Assembly: GCA_948735595.1 (NCBI GenBank)
Contig: CAPXSA010000029.1
Span: 1 to 18,880 of the forward strand
Length of the DNA: 18,880 bases
Direction: 5' to 3'
Source of the DNA: an uncultured Clostridia bacterium
Lineage (GTDB): Bacteria; Bacillota; Clostridia; TANB77; CAG-508
Below are positions 1-8,000 of the stretch, piece after piece. Made by a program: the position numbers and the translations under genes. Each line of letters begins with the position of its first letter. Within the stretch, counting starts at the first letter, position 1. The notes beneath the pieces were generated by a model. The model saw only the letters and a program-made list of their open reading frames with translations. It was not told the DNA's origin and searched no databases.

Positions 1-605
1 AAGAAAAAGCAGAAGCAAGGCAGTTAGGCATAATACCAGAAAAAAGTATAGTTGCACAAACACTAGAAATAGTAAGAATATTAAAAGCCAATGGAGTGGA
101 CTTAAGCAAAGTACAATTGAAAAGAAAATCTGTACCAATACTGTTAGAAGAAATAGAACAAGAAGGAATAGATATTGGAAAGATTATAGAAGAAAATGGG
201 CTAGATGGAAAATTTGGATATGGTAAAAAAATTGCTGCATTAAGATTAGCATATAATGGTAAAGGTAGTTGCAAGATAACAGAACAAGAAAAAGCAGAAG
301 CAAGGCAGTTAGGCATAATACCAGAAAAAAGTATAGTTGCACAAACACTAGAAATAGTAAGAATATTAAAAGCAAATGGAGTGGACTTAAGCAAAGTACA
401 ATTGAAAAGAAAATCTGTACTAATACTGTTAGAAGAAATAGAACAAGAAGGAATAGATATTGGAAAGATTATAGAAGAAAATGGGTTAGATGGAAAATTT
501 GAATATGGTAAAAGAATTAGCGTATTAAGAGGAGCGTATAATGGTAAAGGTGGTTACAAGATAACAGAACAAGAAAAAGCAGAAGCAAGGCAGTTAGGCA
601 TAATA
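1..605 (+). repeat. 285-bp direct tandem repeat inside the first gene
   Basis: The sequence repeats with an exact period of 285 nt: copy 1 is 1-285 (the window begins inside the array), copy 2 is 286-570, and a truncated third copy is 571-605, after which the sequence diverges. The two full copies differ at roughly a dozen positions and there is no indel, so the frame is kept (95 codons). The high identity implies recent duplication or gene conversion. Confidence 0.95.
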
Positions 606-731
606 AGAGTACTTAAAGGACAAGACATAGGGAAAGCATCATTTGATGCATCAGTAGAAAAATGTGACGAAGCACAAGTTGTTCTAGACAGTTTTATGGA
701 GAGAGCAAGAGGGAGAAATTGGAGAAAATGA
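1..731 (+). CDS. Tandem-repeat protein of unknown function (5' partial)
   Basis: The reading frame is already open at the window edge (codons in phase with base 3), so the start lies upstream; the GTG at 96 is only an internal codon. The protein is made of 95-residue repeats containing the phrases DLSKVQLKRKSV, EEIEQEGIDIGKIIEENGLD, AYNGKG and ITEQEKAEARQLGII. It is predicted mostly helical, and its short charged segments suggest repeated small helical, possibly nucleic-acid-binding, units. No enzyme motif, signal peptide or membrane segment is visible. The last ~40 residues (from about base 606) leave the repeat and form a unique, charged C-terminus ending RGRNWRK. The stop TGA (729-731) overlaps the ATG of the next gene, so the two are probably translationally coupled. 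I do not recognise a named family and assign no function. Confidence 0.75.
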   Translation, partial: EKAEARQLGIIPEKSIVAQTLEIVRILKANGVDLSKVQLKRKSVPILLEEIEQEGIDIGKIIEENGLDGKFGYGKKIAALRLAYNGKGSCKITEQEKAEARQLGIIPEKSIVAQTLEIVRILKANGVDLSKVQLKRKSVLILLEEIEQEGIDIGKIIEENGLDGKFEYGKRISVLRGAYNGKGGYKITEQEKAEARQLGIIRVLKGQDIGKASFDASVEKCDEAQVVLDSFMERARGRNWRK

Positions 732-1072
732 ATAATTACAGAAATAGTTTTACAGAAGTATATGTAATTTTAGAGCATTTAGAAAAAGAGGAATATAAAA
801 AAATTCCTAATAAAGTAATAGATGCAATATTAAAAAATAGAAATACACAATATTCCTATAGTTTAGTTGATGACATTGAATTAAGAAAACAGAGAATGTT
901 ACCAGAAACAAAAGCCATACTCTTTAATTTGTTTAGAGATTACTTATCTACAACAGAGCAAAAAGAAAAAATTATAAGAATGCAAAGAGAAGAAAGAAGA
1001 AAAAACGAGACAGAGAAACAAAAAGTATATGATACTAATGTATTTAGAACTAGAAAGGGTAACAAACTTTAA
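728..1072 (+). CDS. Small charged hypothetical protein
   Basis: The ATG at 728 overlaps the preceding stop (ATGA), which favours coupled translation; a TTG at 719 is the only longer alternative. The 114-residue product begins MNNYRNSFTEVYVILEHL, contains the phrase LPETKAILFNLFRDYLST, and ends in a very basic and acidic helix (roughly residues 80-105, QKEKIIRMQREERRKNETEK) that could form a coiled coil. No catalytic motif or membrane segment is seen. Its stop codon lies within the 9-bp target duplication of the downstream insertion sequence, so the gene end is preserved although the IS inserted right there. Function is unknown; the overlap suggests it works with the upstream repeat protein. 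Confidence 0.7.
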   Translation: MNNYRNSFTEVYVILEHLEKEEYKKIPNKVIDAILKNRNTQYSYSLVDDIELRKQRMLPETKAILFNLFRDYLSTTEQKEKIIRMQREERRKNETEKQKVYDTNVFRTRKGNKL

Positions 1073-1191
1073 AGTGTTAGTGTAAAATATATTCGGGGAA
1101 AATAGAAAGATAAAAAAATAAGAGATACTCTCAAAATTGTGTTAAAATAAATAAAACAAAACAACAATTTAACCAATGAAGGGAGTATCTC

Positions 1192-2598
1192 ATGGAAAAT
1201 ATTTTACACGATTTCGAAGAAAAAGTCATTAGTTTGATGACAGAATTTTTAAAAAGTTCAATAGAAACAGGTGGATTAAGTGATTTTACTGAGAATTTAC
1301 TAGATAAATTAATGCAATTAGGATATGATTTAACAAAGTTTTCATTAGAATATGCAGAAGACATTATCTTTAAAATAAAAGAAAGAAAACAGCAATTTGA
1401 ATCATTAGAAAAAGATGATAGAAAGATAGCTACGATATTTGGAGAAATAAACTTTAAAAGAAGATACTACTTAGATAAAGAAAATAATCAAAGAGTGTAT
1501 CTTTTAGATGAATACTTTAAAATTGCTCCAAATGAAAGAATTTTAGAAAATGTGGAAACTAAGTTAATAGAAGAAGCAATACAAACAAATTATGAGAAGG
1601 CAGGAAAAAGTGCAGCATATAAAACAGAAATATCAAAGCAAACAGTAATGAATAAAATAAGTGAATTAAAGATTAATTTAGAAGAAAAAGTTTCTACCAA
1701 AAAAGTAGCTGACAATATATACTGTATAGCAGATGAAGATCATGTACATTTACAAAAGGGTGGAATTGAAGAACCACGATTAGTAGTTGTATATGATAGC
1801 ATTATGAAGAATGGTAAGCGAACAAAGTTAGGAAATAAGAAACACTTTGGCGGAGTATATAAAGGAAAAATAGATGACTTATGGGAAGAAGTTTTAACAT
1901 ATATAGATAACACTTATGAATTAGATAAAGTAAAGAAAATTTATGTTTTAGGCGACGGAGCTACTTGGATAAAGACGGGATTAGAATGGTTGCCTAAGAG
2001 CATAAATGTGTTAGATAAATTTCACTTAATGAAGGCAGTTAATGGAATTGTAGGAAAAGAGAGAAAAGAAAATGAAAAAGAAAAATCAGAGTATAAAAGA
2101 AGAATATATAGAAGTTTTTATGCATTAGATTTTGAGCAAACGAAAGAAATAGTTTACGAAATATTAGCAGAAGAAATGGAAGAAGTTACCAGAAAGAGAA
2201 AAGAAAAATTACTACAATATATTCTAAACAATAAAGAAGGAATAAGTAATTTATATAAATATCAAAAACAATTACATGGATGTAGTGCAGAAGGACATGT
2301 AAGTCACTTGTATTCAGCAAGGTTAAGTAGTAGACCACTAGGATGGAAAACAATAAATGTAGATAATGTAAGTAAATCAAGATTAGTTAAAGCAGATAAA
2401 AAAGAAATTAAAGAAATAGTACATAACAAAAGAAAAGTAATAGAATTTAAAGAAATAGAAAAGATTAGACACATTGCAAAAGAAAAGATTAAAGAAAGTA
2501 TAAATTTTAAAGTTGGAACAATACCAGTAATGGAATTTGGAAATATAGAAGAAAGACAATTTTTTAAACAATTATTAGGATATAAGAAGGCTGTTTAA
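1192..2598 (+). CDS. ISLre2-family transposase (UPF0236-type)
   Basis: A full-length 468-residue transposase, the only gene of the insertion sequence. The N-terminal third is helical and would bind the DNA ends. The central region carries IADEDHVHLQKGG (first acidic residue), then VLGDGATWIK (second), and later CSAEGHVSHLYSARLSSRP (probable catalytic Glu), the motifs expected of the DDE catalytic core in this family. The start ATG is preceded by GAAGGGAG with 8 nt spacing. The coding sequence has no frameshift or internal stop, so the element could be active. It presumably catalyses cut-and-paste movement; the flanking 9-bp duplication shows it has moved here. Confidence 0.93.
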   Translation: MENILHDFEEKVISLMTEFLKSSIETGGLSDFTENLLDKLMQLGYDLTKFSLEYAEDIIFKIKERKQQFESLEKDDRKIATIFGEINFKRRYYLDKENNQRVYLLDEYFKIAPNERILENVETKLIEEAIQTNYEKAGKSAAYKTEISKQTVMNKISELKINLEEKVSTKKVADNIYCIADEDHVHLQKGGIEEPRLVVVYDSIMKNGKRTKLGNKKHFGGVYKGKIDDLWEEVLTYIDNTYELDKVKKIYVLGDGATWIKTGLEWLPKSINVLDKFHLMKAVNGIVGKERKENEKEKSEYKRRIYRSFYALDFEQTKEIVYEILAEEMEEVTRKRKEKLLQYILNNKEGISNLYKYQKQLHGCSAEGHVSHLYSARLSSRPLGWKTINVDNVSKSRLVKADKKEIKEIVHNKRKVIEFKEIEKIRHIAKEKIKESINFKVGTIPVMEFGNIEERQFFKQLLGYKKAV

Positions 2599-2661
2599 TA
2601 CAGCTTAATTATAGAGCAGCTTTGAGGGTATGAAATTTTTAATAAATTTCCCCGAAAAAAA

Positions 2662-2667
2662 TTGACA
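2662..2667 (+). promoter_or_regulatory. Outward-facing -35 box in the right end of the insertion sequence
   Basis: A perfect TTGACA sits inside the right terminal repeat and points out of the element. No good -10 lies 16-18 nt downstream (best is AAACTT at 2685), so it probably does not form a promoter at this site, though it could make hybrid promoters elsewhere. Confidence 0.35.
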
Positions 2668-2688
2668 CTATCCTTTAAAGTTCCAAAC

Positions 2689-2717
2689 TTGTAGTTTTGT
2701 GAAAAGTATGATATAAT
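2689..2717 (+). promoter_or_regulatory. Promoter of the small membrane-peptide unit
   Basis: TTGTAG (2689-2694), a 17-bp spacer and TATAAT (2712-2717) preceded by ATGA form a good sigma-A promoter with an extended -10. Transcription would start near 2724, just before a 6-bp hairpin (AAAGCC 2727-2732 / GGCTTT 2738-2743) in the leader. Confidence 0.7.
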
Positions 2718-2771
2718 TAAACACCTAAAGCCTAAAAGGCTTTAAATTATTGTTTCACAAGGAGGAGTTTC

Positions 2772-2912
2772 ATGCAAAAGAACACCAAGCGGAGTTTGAT
2801 AATGGTTAGTTCCATTATCATAGGTACCACCATAGGAATGCTGATTGGAAAAGTGATTGATTTGCAGCTGGCGTATTTGTTGTACAAATGCGGAAATGTG
2901 AACTATGATTGA
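2772..2912 (+). CDS. 46-residue single-pass membrane peptide
   Basis: The ORF has an ideal ribosome binding site, GGAGGAG at 2761-2767, 4 nt before ATG. The product starts MQKNTKRSLIMVSS and has one hydrophobic helix (about residues 9-26, including IIIGTTIGMLIG) after a basic N-terminus, then a short polar tail ending NVNYD. It uses more CTG, GCG and ACC codons than neighbouring genes, which may reflect foreign origin. It sits between a clear promoter and a clear terminator together with a second small hydrophobic ORF, which supports real expression. Possible roles include a type I toxin, a small-protein membrane regulator or a phage or bacteriocin peptide; none can be chosen from sequence. 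Confidence 0.6.
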   Translation: MQKNTKRSLIMVSSIIIGTTIGMLIGKVIDLQLAYLLYKCGNVNYD

Positions 2913-2926
2913 AATGGAGTGAAAGC

Positions 2927-3055
2927 ATGAAAAATGTATTAAAAGCAATTGCCCTTGTGGGTATAGGAGTGGTCCTGACTTTTGGAATTGGGATTGCTAT
3001 TCTGCAAACCGTTGTTGAACTTGAGGAGAATAAAGAGCATTACTTTTTTGAATAA
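2927..3055 (+). CDS. 42-residue single-pass membrane peptide
   Basis: This ORF starts 14 nt after the previous stop, with GGAG at 2916-2919 and 7-nt spacing. The peptide begins MKNVLKAIALVGIGVVLTFG, so a basic N-terminus leads into one glycine-rich hydrophobic helix (about residues 7-28). An acidic tail follows, ELEENKEHYFFE. The terminator at 3075-3100 follows 19 nt after the stop, making a two-gene unit with the peptide before it. It shares size and topology with its neighbour but not obvious sequence. No family is recognised; a two-component small membrane peptide system is an inference from the arrangement. Confidence 0.6.
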   Translation: MKNVLKAIALVGIGVVLTFGIGIAILQTVVELEENKEHYFFE

Positions 3056-3074
3056 TTAAGGAAGCTTCTGTACA

Positions 3075-3100
3075 TGGACACCTGAGAGGGTGTCCATTTT
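3075..3100 (+). terminator. Intrinsic terminator after the small membrane peptides
   Basis: A perfect 8-bp stem TGGACACC (3075-3082) / GGTGTCCA (3089-3096) with a 6-nt loop is followed at once by TTTT. Confidence 0.85.
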
Positions 3101-3116
3101 GTATAACTTCAGAGTA

Positions 3117-3823
3117 ATCCCCCAGCTATGCTGGGGGCGTAAGAAAACTTTTAGTTTTGCACAGAGTAACAAAAAATCCCACCCAAACATGATATAATAT
3201 TTTTAAGTTTGACGGCTTAAAATATTAAAAATGAGAGGAGTAGGACGTATGAAAAGTCCATACACGGATAGTCTAGCACACACAACATGGAAATGCAAGT
3301 ACCATATAGTGTTTGCACTCAAATTTAGAAGAAAAGAAATATATGGAACATTAAAAAGAGAAATAGGAATGATATTGAGAGAACTATTGTAGAAGAAAAG
3401 AGGTAGAAGTAATAACAGTAGAAGCATGTCCAGATCATATACATATGTATGTAAGTATACCACCCAAATTAAGTGTATCAGAATTTATTGGATATTTAAA
3501 AGGAAAAAGCACACTAATAATATTTGAAAGACATGCTAATTTAAAATATAAATATGGAAACAGAACATTTGGGTGTAGGGGGGTATGTAAGTACAGTAGG
3601 AAATAATAAGACGTCAGTACAAAGATATGTAGAAAATCAATTGAAAGAAGATATGATGACAGACCAGATAACAATAAAAGAATATAGAGACCCTTTTAAG
3701 GGTAGTAAGTAACAAAAGCGCAAACGAAAGTGGCGTAAGTTGTCAAACTGGGGCTGCTTAAGCAGCAGCTAGTATCAAGGCCTTATAGGTCGATATGAAA
3801 ATCCCCCAGTTATACTGGGGGAT
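3117..3823 (+). mobile_element. Decayed IS200-type (IS200/IS605 family) element
   Basis: The two ends carry almost identical subterminal hairpins: CCCCCAGC-TAT-GCTGGGGG at 3119-3137 and CCCCCAGT-TAT-ACTGGGGG at 3803-3821. Between them lies one Y1 transposase gene, now frameshifted, followed by a ~90-nt noncoding right end with the palindrome GCTGCTTAAGCAGC (3753-3766). The size of about 0.7 kb, lack of inverted terminal repeats and lack of a target duplication fit IS200. Exact ends are uncertain by several bases because the family inserts without duplication. Confidence 0.85.
3249..3712 (+). pseudogene. tnpA: IS200-type Y1 transposase TnpA, broken by two frameshifts
   Basis: Read across three frames, the sequence gives a nearly complete IS200 TnpA. 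Frame one (3249-3386) gives SLAHTTWKCKYHIVFALKFR and ends at a TAG (3390-3392) caused by one extra T near 3387. Frame two (3388 to about 3583) gives CPDHIHM, the HUH metal-binding histidines, and IGYLKGKSTLIIF. Frame three (3584-3712), entered after a shift in the G-run near 3579-3584, gives RYVENQLKED with the catalytic Tyr (YxxxQ), then the stop. The usual FWCRG is FGCRG here, a further lesion. As read it cannot make a functional transposase, so mobility would need a related enzyme elsewhere. About 150 residues is normal for the intact protein. Confidence 0.85.
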
Positions 3824-4097
3824 AGTTATAGGCTGAACAGTGACTATACAAATGGATTTTTTAATGAAATATATTGGTATATTATGACATATATTGGTAA
3901 GATATACTAAAATGACGTATCTATAAATAACATGGTTGTCTTAAAAGATAGTGCATAATATGAACAAAAAATATCAAGAATTATACAGAAGAATAAAAAA
4001 GAAGGAGCAAAGGAAGAATGAAAGAAAATGTTAGAAAATTAAAAAAAGAAAGAAAAAAAGTATATCTCACTAGAATACTCCATCTGTAATCGGTAAA
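3824..4097. other. AT-rich intergenic stretch between the IS200 remnant and the pilin-like gene
   Basis: No convincing gene is seen. It contains two copies of ATATATTGGTA (near 3873 and 3892) and two very short lysine-rich ORFs. One starts at ATG 3960 and is 24 codons long; the other starts at ATG 4018, is 23 codons long and begins MKENVRKLKKERKK. The second resembles the basic leader normally joined to pilin-like proteins and follows purine-rich GAAGGAG. It may be a detached remnant of the next gene's N-terminus. Confidence 0.5.
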
Positions 4098-4496
4098 ATG
4101 TCAACAAATGGTATAACACTTGTAGCTTTAGTAGTAACCATTGTAGTACTTTTAATTTTGGCAGGAATCACAATTGTATATGTTTTTGTAGATAATGGAA
4201 TATTCAAATTAGCTCAAGAAGCAAAAAACAGAACAGAAAATGCAATACAAGAAGAAAAGGACTATATAAACAAAATAGATAATATGGTAAATGAATATAT
4301 AAATGGAAGAGGTAGTGGAACTACAACTCCACCAACACCAGAAGAGTCAGAAAATCAAGTAAAATCAGATTGGGAAACAATAGAAAAGATAGCAAAAGAA
4401 ATAGCAAAAGATGATAGTATTATAAATGAAACAGAGAAAGTAACAGTAGATAACAAAGAATATACAATTAATGTAGGAGATATATTAGACTGTTAA
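4098..4496 (+). CDS. Pilin-like (prepilin-type leader) surface protein, leader possibly damaged
   Basis: The 132-residue product begins MSTNG, directly followed by the hydrophobic helix ITLVALVVTIVVLLILAGIT, as in class III/type IV prepilin-like proteins where cleavage falls after the Gly at residue 5. The mature part continues YVFVDNGIFKLAQEAKNRTE, then a helical acidic/lysine stretch, a Thr/Pro linker (TTTPPTPEES) and a short polar domain ending DILDC. It lacks the Glu at mature position 5 typical of true type IV pilins. Another gene at 18370 has the same N-terminal design. The ATG at 4098 has no good ribosome binding site, and the expected basic residues before the helix are missing but appear in another frame upstream (4018-4089). 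The gene may therefore be a 5'-truncated pseudogene. It is likely membrane-anchored and outward-facing if expressed. Confidence 0.65.
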   Translation: MSTNGITLVALVVTIVVLLILAGITIVYVFVDNGIFKLAQEAKNRTENAIQEEKDYINKIDNMVNEYINGRGSGTTTPPTPEESENQVKSDWETIEKIAKEIAKDDSIINETEKVTVDNKEYTINVGDILDC

Positions 4497-4697
4497 TATA
4501 CTAAAGTATGTTGACAGTTTCTTTATATTCTACTATCATACATAATTTCAAGTTCACGTAAGCATTCTCTCCATTCAGGTACTTTACTAGTCTAATTCTT
4601 GGTTATTCTTTTTGTAGATATGTACAAAATTTATGACAATCCCAAAAAATGACTAAAAACATGTAATAAAAATTTTACAATTTTGTTACAAAATGCA
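4497..4697. other. Intergenic stretch before the rpoB promoter
   Basis: No gene is recognised here. A possible promoter (TTGACA 4511-4516, 17 bp, TATCAT 4534-4539) points toward rpoB, but no coding sequence follows it directly. A short open stretch on the minus strand reading VPEWRECLRELEIMYDSRI may be a gene remnant, but it cannot be assigned. A weak 5-bp hairpin follows the pilin-like gene stop. Confidence 0.35.
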
Positions 4698-4727
4698 TTG
4701 ACAACCAGTACAAGGCTATGATATAAT
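4698..4727 (+). promoter_or_regulatory. rpoB promoter, consensus with extended -10
   Basis: TTGACA (4698-4703), an 18-bp spacer and TATAAT (4722-4727) with TG one base upstream of the -10 box form a near-ideal sigma-A promoter. Transcription would start around 4733-4735, giving a leader of about 300 nt before rpoB. Confidence 0.9.
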
Positions 4728-4755
4728 TTAACACAATAAATTAAAGGTGGATGGA

Positions 4756-4788
4756 ATGGTTGTTAATACAAATTTAGCGATAAAATAA
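4756..4788 (+). CDS. Possible 10-codon leader peptide of rpoB
   Basis: ATG at 4756 follows AGGTGG (4745-4750) with 5-nt spacing and encodes MVVNTNLAIK. An overlapping alternative, ATG 4751, gives an 8-residue peptide. Its place just ahead of a terminator-like hairpin resembles transcription attenuators, but so short an ORF may be chance. Confidence 0.3.
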   Translation: MVVNTNLAIK

Positions 4789-4796
4789 ACAAGATA

Positions 4797-4836
4797 AAAC
4801 CCAGTTGGTAAACATAAATGTGCCAACTGCGTTTTT
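4797..4836 (+). terminator. Terminator-like hairpin in the rpoB leader (candidate attenuator)
   Basis: The arms AAAC-C-CAGTTGG (4797-4808) and CCAACTG-C-GTTT (4823-4834) pair with one C/C mismatch around a 14-nt loop that can itself fold slightly. A T5 tract (4832-4836) follows. It lies ~65 nt after the predicted transcription start and ~200 nt before rpoB, so rpoB expression needs read-through, antitermination or a second promoter. Confidence 0.7.
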
Positions 4837-5038
4837 GTTGTCTGCCAGAAAATTCATCACTTACTTATGTCAAATCAATAAAAAGAGGAATTGTTCTAAT
4901 CTAGCTTACGGAAATAATGCTTTGGGAGCAGAAAGCAAAAATTTTAGTAAACCTATCTTAGAAGCAAGAAGGACTTTTTATTGGAATTTATATTCTTTAT
5001 ATTTTCAATCTGCTTAATTTAATTTAGGGGTGATTCTT

Positions 5039-8000
5039 TTGTTAAAAGAAATTAAGCACGAGAAATGTTCTCGTAAGACCTTTGCTAAAATTGGTGATTC
5101 TATCGAAATGCCAAATTTAATCAAAGTTCAAAAAGATTCTTATGATTGGTTTGTAGAAGAAGGGCTTGGAGAAGTATTAAGAGATATTTCACCAATTATC
5201 GATTACTCTGGAAACCTAGTACTTGAATTCTTAGATTACTACATGGAAGAAAAAACAAAATACACATTGGAAGAAGCAAAAGAGCGTGATGCAACATACT
5301 CTACTAGATTGCATGTAAAAGTAAGACTTATCAATCGTGAAACAGGTGAAATCAAAGAGCAAGTAATTTACTTAGGCGATTTCCCATTAATGACAGATAG
5401 TGGTACTTTTATTATCAATGGTGCAGAAAGAGTTGTAGTTAGCCAGTTAGTTCGTTCACCAGGTTGCTACTATGCATCAGAATTTGATAGCAAAACAGGA
5501 AGAAAGATTTATACTTCTACTGTTATGCCTATTCGTGGTGCTTGGATTGAATATGAGACAGACGGAAATGATGTGTTCTATGCCAGAGTAGATAGAACAA
5601 GAAAAATTCCAGTAACCACTTTATTAAAAGCTATTGGAATTGTAACAGATGAACAAATCTTACAATTATTTGGAGAAGAAAATAAATTAAAAGAAACTCT
5701 TCAAAAAGACCCAATTAAGACTCAAGATGAGGCTTTAATTGAAATTTATAAAAAGTTAAGACCAGGAGAACTTCCAACAGCTGATGCTGCTAGAAACTTA
5801 TTCAATGGATTATTCTTTGATCCAAGAAGATATGATTTAGCAAAAGTAGGAAGATATAAATTCAATAAGAAATTAAGCTTAGCAACTAGAATTACTGGAA
5901 GAATTGCATTTGCTGACATTATTGACCCAGAAACTGGAGAAGTATTAGCAGAAAAAGACACTATGATTACAGAAGACGTAGCCATTGCTATTCAAAACTC
6001 TGGAATCAACAGTGTTGATGTTAAAGTAGAAGACAAACCAGTAAAAGTAATTGGTAATGGAACTGTTAACATTCATGAAATGTTACCAAATGTAAAATTG
6101 AGTGATTTACATATTAGAGAAATGGTAAGTTATCCAGTTCTAAAATCTATTATAGATACAACAGCAGAAAAAGATTTACATGATGTTATTCAAGAACGTA
6201 TGGATGAATTAATTCCAAAATTCATTACAAACGAAGATATTTTAGCTTCTATTAGCTATTTATTAAACTTAGAACATGGACTTGGAAATGTAGATGATAT
6301 TGACCATTTAGGAAATCGTCGTATTCGTTGTGTTGGTGAGTTATTACAAAACCAATTTAGAATTGGTTTAACAAGATTAGAAAGAGTTGTTCGTGAAAGA
6401 ATGACAATTCAAGACTTAGATGTTATTACACCACAAACTTTAATTAATACAAAACCAATCACATCATCTATCAGAGAGTTCTTTGGTAGTTCACAATTAT
6501 CACAATTCATGGACCAAACCAACCCACTTTCTGAATTAACACATAAAAGAAGAATTTCAGCATTAGGACCTGGTGGACTTTCAAGAGAAAGAGCAGGATT
6601 TGAGGTTCGTGATATTCACTATACTCACTATGGTAGACTTTGCCCTGTAGAATCTCCAGAAGGACCAAACATTGGACTTATCTCAGCATTATCTTCTTTT
6701 GCCATTATTAATGAACATGGATTTGTAGAAACACCATATCGTAAAATCGATCATGAAACTGGTAAAATAACAGATGAAATCATTTATATGCCAGCAGATG
6801 AGGAAGATAAATATATTATTGCACAAGCCTCAGAGCCATTAGACGAAGAAGGAAAATTTGTGAATGAGAGAATTCGTGTACGTCACAGAGAAGAAATCAC
6901 AATGGTGGACAAAGCACAAGTTGATTTTGTAGACGTATCACCAAAACAATTAGTATCTGTTGCAGCAGCTATGATTCCATTCTTAGAGCATGACGACGTA
7001 AAACGTTCTTTAATGGGTTCAAACATGCAACGTCAAGCAGTTCCACTATTAACAACTGATTCACCAATTGTAGGAACTGGTATGGAATATAGAGCGGCAA
7101 GAGATTCAGGAATTACAGTTCTAGCAAAGAATGAAGGAATTGTTGAAAAAGTAACAGGTGATGAAATCCAAATCAGAACAAAGAAAGATGAATTAGATAT
7201 TTATCATTTAAGAAAATTCAAACGTACCAATGGTGGTACATGTATCAACCAAAGACCAGTTGTATCTGTTGGTGAAAAGGTAAAAGAAGGCGAACTTATT
7301 GCAGATGGACCAGCTACCCAAAATGGAGAAATGGCATTAGGAAAGAACGTACTAATTGCTTTCACAACTTGGGAAGGATATAACTACGAGGACGCTGTAT
7401 TAATCAGTGAAAGACTAGTAAAAGAGGATGTATATACTTCTATCCATATTGAAGAATATGATTGCGAATGTCGTGATACAAAATTAGGGCCAGAAGAAAT
7501 TACTCGAGATATTCCAAATGTTGGTGATGACAGCTTAAAAGACCTAGACGAAAATGGAATTATCCGTATAGGTGCAGAAGTTAGACCGGGAGATATCTTA
7601 GTTGGTAAAGTTACTCCAAAAGGAGAAACAGAATTAACAGCAGAAGAAAGATTACTTCGTGCTATCTTTGGAGAAAAAGCTAGAGAAGTAAGAGATACTT
7701 CACTTCGTGTACCACATGGAGAAGCTGGAACGATTGTAGATGTTAAGATATTTACAAGAGATAATTCAGATGAATTAGGACCAGGTGTTAACCAAGTAAT
7801 CCGTTGCTATATTGCCACAAAGAGAAAAGTATCTGTTGGTGATAAAATGGCTGGACGTCATGGTAACAAAGGTGTTATCTCACGTATTTTACCAGAAGAA
7901 GATATGCCATTCTTACCAGATGGAACACCAGTAGATATTGTATTAAACCCATTAGGTGTACCTTCTCGTATGAACTTAGGTCAAGTATTAGAAGTTCACT

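Larger units (their letters stand above)
1076..2672 (+). mobile_element. Intact ISLre2-family insertion sequence with 9-bp target duplication
   Basis: The ends are imperfect terminal inverted repeats of 26 bp (1076-1101 and 2647-2672). They match at 21 of 26 positions and share TAGTGT near the tip and TTCGGGGAAA further in. The element is flanked by the direct repeat CTTTAAAGT at 1067-1075 and 2673-2681. The length of 1597 bp, the 9-bp duplication and the single transposase gene fit the ISLre2 family. The identical flanking repeats and uninterrupted transposase suggest a recent insertion. Confidence 0.93.

Noticed and set aside
1..605. Possible CRISPR array
   Set aside because: The repeat unit is 285 bp, coding and contiguous with no unique spacers.
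4523..4585. Minus-strand fragment reading VPEWRECLRELEIMYDSRI
   Set aside because: It looks protein-like but is too short, lacks a start and matches no family I can name; at most a gene remnant.
4805..5017. A 70-codon ORF in the rpoB leader starting at TTG
   Set aside because: Its start lies inside the stem of the leader hairpin, it has no ribosome binding site and its composition is not protein-like.
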